From JAERML01 sp035687895 (lineage in GTDB: Bacteria > Bacteroidota > Ignavibacteria > UBA10030 > UBA6906): a stretch of DNA of 5,146 nucleotides. The position numbers and the translations under genes were made by a program. The number at the start of each line of letters is the position of its first letter. The stretch's first letter is position 1. The DNA is taken from the NCBI GenBank assembly GCA_035687895.1, contig DASRUE010000087.1, forward strand, positions 1 through 5,146. Direction: 5' to 3'. The notes beneath the pieces were generated by a model. The model made no database searches. It was not told the origin of the DNA and saw only the letters and a program-made list of their open reading frames with translations. This document shows, in pieces, positions 1-5,146 of this stretch.

Positions 1-3
1 TAC

Positions 4-10
4 AGGAGAG
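4..10 (+). promoter_or_regulatory. Ribosome binding site of the first gene
   Basis: AGGAGAG lies six bases before the ATG at 17. This is a strong purine-rich Shine-Dalgarno match at normal spacing and it fixes the start of the 189-residue protein. Too little upstream sequence is present to identify a promoter. Confidence 0.75.
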
Positions 11-16
11 TAAAGT

Positions 17-586
17 ATGAAATCAACTATTATTACGCTTGCCGTAATCTTTGTCGGCTTGAGCACGTTAGGCTCGAGTTGCATTAACGACCCCTTTCTG
101 ATCTCTATCAATGTCGATCCATTGACGGGATGCTATACAATCACCCCGGGATCAAACTTGACTTTTGGTGGAGCTGACACCATCGACCTTGCGACGTTGG
201 TCGATGACTCGTACACCGATAAGATCAAGAATGCGCGGTTCTATGATATTCGTGTCCAGGTCACCGGGACATACAATGGTTCCGTTTTCGGCGTCGGTTT
301 CATCAACGATATCCCGCTGCTTAACTACGGGTCAGGCACCAATGCGACATCTCCGACACCGTGGTCTTCCTTTGCTACTGAGCAATCGTTGGTTGGCCCA
401 TCTCCTTTTATCAAACCGCAAACGGCAGGGATTACCGAGCTGATCCAGGTCTTGCAGACCAGACCGCTGTCCTCGGTCCGCCTTTCCTCAAACGGGACTC
501 TCTCCGGGCAGTCACCTGTTCCGTCGGGGCTTCAAGTTTGTATCAAGGTGTACGCACAAGCGGATGCAGAAATTGGTGGGGAATAA
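17..586 (+). CDS. Predicted exported lipoprotein of unknown function, 189 aa
   Basis: I do not recognise this family. Residues 1-21 form a typical signal peptide: Lys2, then a hydrophobic stretch (IITLAVIFVGLSTLG), then SSC with Cys22. The LGSSC sequence is an imperfect lipobox (Gly at -3), so lipid attachment at Cys22 is likely but not certain; ordinary signal peptidase cleavage is the alternative. The mature part is rich in Thr, Ser, Gly, Asn and alternating hydrophobic residues (for example RFYDIRVQVTGTYNGSVFGVGF around 74-95), which suggests a beta-sandwich-like secreted domain. Cys39 and Cys175 lie near the two ends of the mature chain and could pair in a disulfide outside the cytoplasm. 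There are no membrane segments after the signal and no catalytic motif that I can identify. The start is supported by AGGAGAG six bases upstream. A strong hairpin follows the stop codon, so the gene probably ends a transcript separate from rlmN. A surface or periplasmic structural role is inference only. Confidence 0.8.
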   Translation: MKSTIITLAVIFVGLSTLGSSCINDPFLISINVDPLTGCYTITPGSNLTFGGADTIDLATLVDDSYTDKIKNARFYDIRVQVTGTYNGSVFGVGFINDIPLLNYGSGTNATSPTPWSSFATEQSLVGPSPFIKPQTAGITELIQVLQTRPLSSVRLSSNGTLSGQSPVPSGLQVCIKVYAQADAEIGGE

Positions 587-611
587 AAAGCAACCGGCTT
601 GACTCTATTGG

Positions 612-644
612 CAAAGCCTCTGCATCTACGGTGCAGAGGCTTTG
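612..644 (+). terminator. Hairpin terminator after the 189-aa lipoprotein gene
   Basis: CAAAGCCTCTGCA (612-624) and TGCAGAGGCTTTG (632-644) are perfect reverse complements, giving a 13-bp stem around a 7-base loop (TCTACGG). The stem begins 25 bases after the stop codon at 584-586. The base of the stem carries AAA on the left and TTT on the right, followed by GGTGTTTCC, so the U-tract is short and interrupted. It fits an intrinsic terminator and, being symmetric, could also act on the opposite strand. It separates the lipoprotein gene from rlmN. Confidence 0.75.
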
Positions 645-726
645 GTGTTTCCTGGCGTGAGGGCACGCAAGCAGGCGGGCAATTTGTCTTGCTTGGATTG
701 TACATCTTTCGTAGATTGGAGCGCAG

Positions 727-1899
727 ATGAACGCGAGATCGACAAATCTGTTTGGCCTTACCCAGCAAGAGCTTGCTGGATTCTTTGCGGCGATGGGGGA
801 ACCTCCATTCCGGGGGAAGCAGATGTACCAGTGGCTCTATGCACGAGGGATGCTCGACTTCGGCGCAATGACCGATCTGGCCAAAGGGCTGCGTGAGAAA
901 CTTTTGCATTCTGCACGCATCTACAGTCTCTCGTTGGTTACCAACCAGATCTCCCGTAAGGATGGGACGACAAAGTTCCTCTTCGCCCTGGAGGATGGCC
1001 TTACAATAGAGAGTGTCCTTATTCCTCCGGCACGGTCGTTCAGTGGAAGAGAAGCGGCCGGGGAGGATGAACAGCGCCGCCTCACCCTCTGTATTTCCAC
1101 ACAGGTTGGTTGCCCGCTGGATTGTGCCTTCTGCGCCACAGGCAAAATGGGATTCTTCCGGAACCTCAGCCCCGGAGAGATCATCGGGCAGGTTCTTGAA
1201 GTCAAGCGGCTGACCGGAAAGAAGATCACCAACGTGGTCTTCATGGGAATGGGTGAGCCGATGATGAACTACGACAACGTCATGAAGTCGGTTGAGGTTA
1301 TCTCCACCGGGGTCGGGATAGCGGCACGACGTATTACCATTTCCACGGCCGGCTGGGCGGACAAGATTCGACAGATGGGTGATGAGCGGCGTCGTGTCAA
1401 GCTCGCCGTCTCTCTCCACAGCGCGGACGACGCTACACGTACACGACTCATGCCGATCAACAAGCGGTATCCGCTGACAGAACTCACGTCGGCAATCGAG
1501 TATTACTACAAACGTACAAAGCAGCGGGTTACCTACGAGTACATTTTCTTTGACGGTGTGAATGATTCTCCGAAAGACGTCGCACAATTGATTGCCCTCG
1601 CGCGACGGGTGCCGTGCAAGATCAATGTCATCCCGTTCCACTCGATCGCATTTGTCGGGCTTGGCGGTACAGCAGCCGGCCTTCGTCCTTCTCCGCGCAT
1701 GGAGCAGATTGTGGAGGGACTTCGATCCAGCAATCTCACCGTTATGGTGAGAAGCAACGCCGGCGAGGACATTGACGCTGCATGCGGACAACTCGCGGCT
1801 ATGATACAGCAAAAACACCCACCGCCGGTTGCAGCGGCGTTACCGCACGGTGTGCACTCGTCCGTCCCACGCCGGCCGCGTATGCGGGCCGTGCGATGA
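727..1899 (+). CDS. rlmN: Dual-specificity RNA methyltransferase RlmN (23S rRNA A2503 / tRNA A37, C2-methylation), 390 aa
   Basis: Radical SAM enzyme that places a methyl group on C2 of A2503 in 23S rRNA and, in characterised members, of A37 in some tRNAs; it acts in the cytoplasm. The radical SAM cluster motif is CPLDCAFC, with Cys129, Cys133 and Cys136 as [4Fe-4S] ligands. Cys122 (in LTLCISTQVGC) matches E. coli Cys118, and Cys353 (in DIDAACGQLA) matches the catalytic, transiently methylated Cys355, so both mechanistic cysteines are present. GMGEP (174-178), the SAM-contact motif, and LMPIN (241-245) are also intact. The N-terminal part (about 1-90) matches the family's accessory domain. 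The start ATG has GGAG at 718-721, five bases upstream. Relative to E. coli there is an extra loop at about 103-116 (SFSGREAAGEDEQ) before LTLC. A Pro/Arg-rich tail of some 25 residues (about 364-390) follows the conserved end. The usual VRKTRG-like segment before the catalytic Cys reads VRSNAG (341-346). The identification is secure. Confidence 0.97.
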   Translation: MNARSTNLFGLTQQELAGFFAAMGEPPFRGKQMYQWLYARGMLDFGAMTDLAKGLREKLLHSARIYSLSLVTNQISRKDGTTKFLFALEDGLTIESVLIPPARSFSGREAAGEDEQRRLTLCISTQVGCPLDCAFCATGKMGFFRNLSPGEIIGQVLEVKRLTGKKITNVVFMGMGEPMMNYDNVMKSVEVISTGVGIAARRITISTAGWADKIRQMGDERRRVKLAVSLHSADDATRTRLMPINKRYPLTELTSAIEYYYKRTKQRVTYEYIFFDGVNDSPKDVAQLIALARRVPCKINVIPFHSIAFVGLGGTAAGLRPSPRMEQIVEGLRSSNLTVMVRSNAGEDIDAACGQLAAMIQQKHPPPVAAALPHGVHSSVPRRPRMRAVR

Positions 1900-1990
1900 C
1901 GTTCTCATATATCCGGGCACTCCTTCCCCTGCGGTGTTCCGGCACCAGCGCAACACAACCATCGACCATCAGACCAGGAACCTGACTCGT

Positions 1991-2635
1991 ATGCGACTTC
2001 TCTTATTCGGACCCCCGGGCGTCGGCAAAGGAACACAGGCGAAGCTGCTTGCCGAGGAATTTGGTGTGCCACACATTTCCACGGGTGACATGCTGCGTGC
2101 AGCGGTAGCAGCTGGAACCGAACTCGGCAAAAAAGCAAAAACCATCATTGATGCCGGCCAGCTCGTACCGGACGATGTTATGATCGGCATTGTGCGCGAC
2201 GTGCTAACCTCGCCACGGGCACGCAAGGGTTTCATTCTTGATGGCTTCCCGCGAACCCTTGCCCAGGCGAAAGCCCTGACGGCGATATTCAAAGAGCTCA
2301 AGACTACTGATTACAAAGTCGTGAATTTTGAAGTGGATGACGAAGAAATCATCCGTCGTCTCAGCAACCGGCTTGTGTGTGAGAAGGATGGGAAGATCTA
2401 TAATATGGAGATCGACGGGGTCACCAAGGACACTCCGTGCCCGAGTTGCGGAGGGCGGCTGTTGCAGCGCGATGATGACAAAGAGGAGACAGTGCGAAAG
2501 CGGCTGCGTGTGTACAACTCCTCCACAACTCCCGTACTCGAGTACTACAAGCAGGGTGGCCTCGTATTGAACCTCGACGGCACGAGCTCAATTGATGTTG
2601 TCAACCGCGAAATTAAAATGATGGTGGAAGAGTGA
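1991..2635 (+). CDS. adk: Adenylate kinase, long-lid type, 214 aa
   Basis: Catalyses ATP + AMP to 2 ADP in the cytoplasm, maintaining the adenylate pool. The P-loop is GPPGVGKGT (7-15); the AMP-binding region shows STGDMLR (30-36) and GFPRT (85-89); lid and core arginines appear in RRLSNR (122-127) and QRDDDKEETVRKRL (159-172). The long lid carries a zinc-finger-like set: Cys130, Asp133, Cys150 and Cys153. The usual pattern is four Cys, or Asp at the fourth position as in Bacillus subtilis; here the second ligand is Asp. The length of 214 matches long-lid bacterial enzymes. The frame is open further upstream and overlaps the end of rlmN, but the conserved N-terminus starts exactly at MRLLLFGPPG, and AGGA at 1976-1979 lies upstream, so the ATG at 1991 is the start. 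The gene follows rlmN by 91 bases with no clear terminator between. In many bacteria adk sits in the secY ribosomal cluster; here it does not. Confidence 0.97.
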   Translation: MRLLLFGPPGVGKGTQAKLLAEEFGVPHISTGDMLRAAVAAGTELGKKAKTIIDAGQLVPDDVMIGIVRDVLTSPRARKGFILDGFPRTLAQAKALTAIFKELKTTDYKVVNFEVDDEEIIRRLSNRLVCEKDGKIYNMEIDGVTKDTPCPSCGGRLLQRDDDKEETVRKRLRVYNSSTTPVLEYYKQGGLVLNLDGTSSIDVVNREIKMMVEE

Positions 2636-2698
2636 CTTCGTTCTAGTTCTGAAATAGCCCGCCCTCAGGGACAGAAACTGTTGAGATACAACACCTAC

Positions 2699-2703
2699 AG
2701 GAG
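2699..2703 (+). promoter_or_regulatory. Probable ribosome binding site of the phosphodiesterase gene
   Basis: AGGAG is the only strong Shine-Dalgarno match in the gap after adk. It lies 13 bases before the ATG at 2717, longer than the usual spacing. It lies inside the reading frame that would result from the alternative TTG at 2681, which argues for initiation downstream at 2717. Confidence 0.5.
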
Positions 2704-2716
2704 TCACCCCCAGACA

Positions 2717-3475
2717 ATGACCAGGAAACCAACCCAACGCCCGCTCGTTGTTGCCCATCGTGGCAGTTCCGGTACGGCCCCCGAAAACACCATGACCGCG
2801 TTCCGTATTGCGGCAGAGGCCGGTGCGGACATGATCGAGCTGGATGTCCGGATGACAAAGGATTTCCACCTGGTTGTGCATCACGATCAGAACGTCCGGC
2901 GGACCACAAATGGCGCTGGTCATATCTGGGACAAGACCCTTGAAGAGTTGCGCACCCTCGATGCCGGGTCATGGTTTAGCCCGAAATTCAAGGGCGAGCG
3001 GATTCCTACGCTGCGGCAGGTGATGGAGATGTTGCCGTCACACGTGACGCTCAATATCGAGGCGAAGTCCGACGGGGACCCGCGCAAGTACAACCACTTT
3101 GAAGAATCCTGCATTCTCATCATCATGGAAAAAAGGTTCGAGGAGCGGGTGCTTGTCTCCTCGTTCGACCACAAGTTTCTTGCCCGTATGCATGCTCTGT
3201 ATCCCACCATCAAAACGGGGGCGCTGTACGTCCCCATCCGCGATGCGGCGAAGACGCCCTCGTCCCTTGCCCGCAAGATCGGCACCAGTGCGTTTATCTG
3301 TGGCCGGACGCAAATGCGGAAGCGTTACGTGCAGGATGCCCGCGCACACAACATCATGACTGCCTGCTACGTTGTCAACACCGCCCCACATCTCTCTGCA
3401 ATGCTCCGCTATGGCGTGGACGCCATGGTTACAGATTACCCGGAGCGGATATTGCGGATGCTGAAGAAGGGGTAA
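2717..3475 (+). CDS. Glycerophosphodiester phosphodiesterase (GDPD family), probably cytoplasmic, 252 aa
   Basis: Hydrolyses glycerophosphodiesters (deacylated phospholipids) to glycerol 3-phosphate and an alcohol; the exact substrate cannot be read from the sequence. The TIM-barrel family signature is complete: AHRGSSGTAPENT (13-25) with His14 and Arg15, ELDVRMTKD (41-49) with metal ligands Glu41 and Asp43, VVHHD (53-57) with the catalytic His56, and NIEAK (113-117) with Glu115 and Lys117. VSSFDHKFL (147-155) and the closing DAMVTDYPERIL (235-246) also match. The length is close to that of E. coli UgpQ, and there is no signal peptide, so a cytoplasmic UgpQ-like enzyme fits better than periplasmic GlpQ. 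In-frame TTG at 2681 would add 12 residues, but ATG 2717 is preferred because the family homology starts soon after it and AGGAG (2699-2703) precedes it. The gene lies 81 bases after adk and may share its transcript. No transporter for the substrate is visible nearby. Confidence 0.93.
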   Translation: MTRKPTQRPLVVAHRGSSGTAPENTMTAFRIAAEAGADMIELDVRMTKDFHLVVHHDQNVRRTTNGAGHIWDKTLEELRTLDAGSWFSPKFKGERIPTLRQVMEMLPSHVTLNIEAKSDGDPRKYNHFEESCILIIMEKRFEERVLVSSFDHKFLARMHALYPTIKTGALYVPIRDAAKTPSSLARKIGTSAFICGRTQMRKRYVQDARAHNIMTACYVVNTAPHLSAMLRYGVDAMVTDYPERILRMLKKG

Positions 3476-3502
3476 GGCCTCACTCCCAACGGTGTCCGAT
3501 TA

Positions 3503-3531
3503 TTGAATCTCGCCCTCGACTTCTCTATATT
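3503..3531 (+). promoter_or_regulatory. Candidate sigma-70-like promoter for the TPR lipoprotein gene
   Basis: TTGAAT (3503-3508) and TATATT (3526-3531) are separated by exactly 17 bases in the 88-base gap between the phosphodiesterase stop and the ATG at 3564. Each box has four or five matches to TTGACA and TATAAT. Transcription would begin near 3538, leaving a leader of about 25 bases. TATATTG also resembles the TAnnTTTG element of Bacteroidota promoters. This is a pattern match in a short AT-richer gap and is not proven. Confidence 0.45.
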
Positions 3532-3563
3532 GCTTCCACCAAGTCACCAGCCCGAACCGAAGG

Positions 3564-5146
3564 ATGCTACTCCCCATACTCCGCTTGCTGTATCGTTACT
3601 CACCGACCGTTGTTTTTCTCCCTGCCACGTTCCTTTTCCTGATGCTCGCTCCTGGTTGCAGCCGTGAACCACACCCAGAGCAGCGACAAGCAGACAGCAC
3701 ACTCGTGTTGGCCAGGCGAGTTCTTGACGGCGGAGATATCCGCGAGAGCAGGAGGCTCCTCCATGAAGCGATCGTGCTCGACAGCAAACATGATCGCCTT
3801 GCGCAACTGGGCGAAGAGTACAGGCTTCTTGCCGGCATTGCCACGTCTATGGCCGAATTTGATTCGGCTTTTTACTATCTCGACAAATCCCTTGAGCAAT
3901 TTCGTTCACTTGCTGAACGCCCGTTAGTTCGATCGATAACACTCGAGATGGCTTCTCTTCACAGGATCATGGGCGATGAACGGAGGGCATTCACCATGTA
4001 TACCGAGGCACTCCGGTTGGCAAATGTCTTTGGTGACGCAGATGGGATTCGTGAGATCCAATGGGCAATGCTCCCCGCCTGTCGGGCACTCGATGAAGTC
4101 GAGGAAGAAGGACGCATCATCAGCGATCTCCTCAAGGCATACACAGCGTTGGGTGACACGGGAAGCCAGGCAAGAGTGTACATCGAGGCGGGGCTCTCGA
4201 AGCTGGATCGACGTGACTACGAAAGTGCAACCGACAGTTTTCTCCGCGCACTCTCTCTTGCGAGACAGTCTCATGATTCACTCCTCACCATTACTGTCCT
4301 CGTGAGGCTTGCATATACGTATGAACGGGCGGGAAAGTCTGTGGAATCATTTCAGACTTATACCGACGGACTTCAGCGGACCGACGTGACAAGCAACGCC
4401 GGTCGGCTTCGGGATGAGATGCTCATCAGGGTTGGGAATACGTACCTGCGCGGCGGGCTTGTGCAGGAGGCGGCACGGTTCTACCGGGCGGCGTTGCCGA
4501 CGACCATCGGGATGGGAAACAAGCTGGCAGAAGGGTACCTGTTCATCCAGCTCGGTCACTGCGAATTGTCCGATGAAGAGGCGATCAAAAAGTACCAGAC
4601 TGCACTTGAGCTGTTCACGGCTCTTTCCTTCGAACGCGGCATTGCTTATGCAGAGCTCAGCCTCGGTCTCGCATTCTGGAAACGGAACCAGTTCAACGAC
4701 GCTCAATCCCATTTGATTGCCTCGGTGCACGCGCTGGAAAGCACGGTGCTTGACCCGGCTATTAATGATCTGTACCGGGAGTGCGAAGAGGTGTTCTCAC
4801 GGTCGATGGGAGCCCCCGCATACGATTCGCTCATTGAGCTTCTGTTGCAGTTGGGGAAACTGGAGGAGGCGTTCTCTTACACCCAGCGGCGGGACGGACG
4901 GGGGATCTACAGCATTCTCGGCGCGCTCGACATTCAGACACAGGATGAGCGGATGAACGCGCTGCTCGCCCGGTGCAGACGCCAACGGGGTTTGCGCATT
5001 GGTGCAGAGCGCCAGCATGCTCAGCTGCTGGCCGAAGGCCCTTCCCATAAGCAGATGCTTGATGGTGTGCAGGCGCAACTCACCACTTCTGCTGCCGGCA
5101 TGATGGAGGCAGCAACACAGATCGCTCAAGCAAATCCGGTGTTCAG
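3564..5146 (+). CDS. TPR-repeat lipoprotein, 3' end outside the window (527 aa visible)
   Basis: The frame is open from ATG 3564 to the last base with no stop, so the C-terminus is missing. Residues 1-31 look like a lipoprotein signal: Arg7 and Arg11, a hydrophobic core (TVVFLPATFLFLMLAP), then GC with Cys32. LAPGC is a slightly non-standard lipobox. The rest is almost wholly alpha-helical with tetratricopeptide-like units at about 88-120, 127-157, 204-236, 247-273, 286-318, 323-356 (shortened), 361-393 and 422-452. Typical examples are YESATDSFLRALSLA (219-233) and VQEAARFYRAAL (300-311). TPR arrays bind proteins, so a scaffold or sensor role at the membrane is likely. LGKLEEAFSYTQRRDGRGI (430-448) and QANPVF (522-527) resemble the helix and linker that precede CHAT domains in TPR-CHAT proteins; that domain is only predicted. 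An in-frame stop at 3504 and no other start between make ATG 3564 the first possible start. GAAGG abuts the ATG, too close for a good Shine-Dalgarno site, so initiation may be weak or leader-driven. Confidence 0.88.
   Translation, partial: MLLPILRLLYRYSPTVVFLPATFLFLMLAPGCSREPHPEQRQADSTLVLARRVLDGGDIRESRRLLHEAIVLDSKHDRLAQLGEEYRLLAGIATSMAEFDSAFYYLDKSLEQFRSLAERPLVRSITLEMASLHRIMGDERRAFTMYTEALRLANVFGDADGIREIQWAMLPACRALDEVEEEGRIISDLLKAYTALGDTGSQARVYIEAGLSKLDRRDYESATDSFLRALSLARQSHDSLLTITVLVRLAYTYERAGKSVESFQTYTDGLQRTDVTSNAGRLRDEMLIRVGNTYLRGGLVQEAARFYRAALPTTIGMGNKLAEGYLFIQLGHCELSDEEAIKKYQTALELFTALSFERGIAYAELSLGLAFWKRNQFNDAQSHLIASVHALESTVLDPAINDLYRECEEVFSRSMGAPAYDSLIELLLQLGKLEEAFSYTQRRDGRGIYSILGALDIQTQDERMNALLARCRRQRGLRIGAERQHAQLLAEGPSHKQMLDGVQAQLTTSAAGMMEAATQIAQANPVF

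Noticed and set aside
645..726. Possible promoter before rlmN (TTGCTT at 689-694 with TAGATT at 712-717)
   Set aside because: The spacing is 17 bases, but transcription would start within a few bases of the ATG and leave no room for the ribosome binding site. No better pair was found.
532..1818. Open frame of 428 codons on the minus strand covering most of rlmN and the terminator
   Set aside because: It is antisense to a certain gene, its translation is rich in Cys, His and Arg with no recognisable domain, and it crosses the terminator hairpin. It is explained by codon bias of rlmN leaving the opposite frame free of stops.
1829..1990. Upstream extension of the adk frame by 54 codons
   Set aside because: It overlaps the 3' end of rlmN, and the extra sequence has no family match, while the conserved Adk N-terminus begins exactly at ATG 1991.
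1900..1990. Weak hairpin in the rlmN-adk gap (GGTG/CACC around 1932-1946)
   Set aside because: The stem is only four base pairs with no T-tract, so it does not support a terminator or a regulatory RNA. Nothing else was seen in this gap.
2636..2716. CCCTCAGGG-like small inverted repeat in the gap after adk
   Set aside because: The loop would be too small for a stable hairpin and no T-run follows. It is likely chance.
4347..5129. Minus-strand and alternative-frame open stretches inside the TPR gene
   Set aside because: The + strand frame from 3564 gives a continuous signal peptide and TPR pattern throughout, whereas the others give low-complexity or Arg/Cys-rich translations with no domain signal.

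Overview
The window reads as an ordinary stretch of bacterial chromosome with moderately high GC. All five recognisable genes lie on the + strand: a small predicted exported lipoprotein, rlmN, adk, a glycerophosphodiester phosphodiesterase, and the 5' part of a large TPR lipoprotein cut off by the window end. Two proteins with lipobox-like signal peptides and the style of the TPR lipoprotein suggest a Gram-negative, possibly from the Bacteroidota/Chlorobiota/Ignavibacteria group. That placement is an impression, not a demonstrated assignment. I see no rRNA, tRNA, CRISPR array, insertion sequence, integrase or phage gene.

Layout. Bases 17-586 encode a 189-residue protein of unknown function, preceded by a good ribosome binding site and followed by a perfect 13-bp hairpin (612-644) that probably ends its transcript. 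Next come three housekeeping-type genes in the same direction: rlmN (727-1899), adk (1991-2635) and a GDPD-family phosphodiesterase (2717-3475), separated by 91 and 81 bases. They could share a transcript, but their products work in unrelated processes: 23S rRNA/tRNA methylation, adenylate balance and glycerophosphodiester breakdown. After an 88-base gap with a plausible sigma-70-like promoter (3503-3531), a reading frame opens at 3564 and stays open to base 5146. It encodes at least 527 residues: a signal peptide with a lipobox-like cysteine, then a tetratricopeptide-repeat array. The end of the visible part resembles the linker that precedes CHAT protease-like domains in TPR-CHAT proteins, but no CHAT domain lies in the window.

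For novelty, I find no convincing undescribed system. The items most worth a second look are the truncated TPR lipoprotein and what follows it, the adenylate kinase lid in which one of four expected zinc ligands is Asp at an unusual position, and the unassigned 189-residue lipoprotein.
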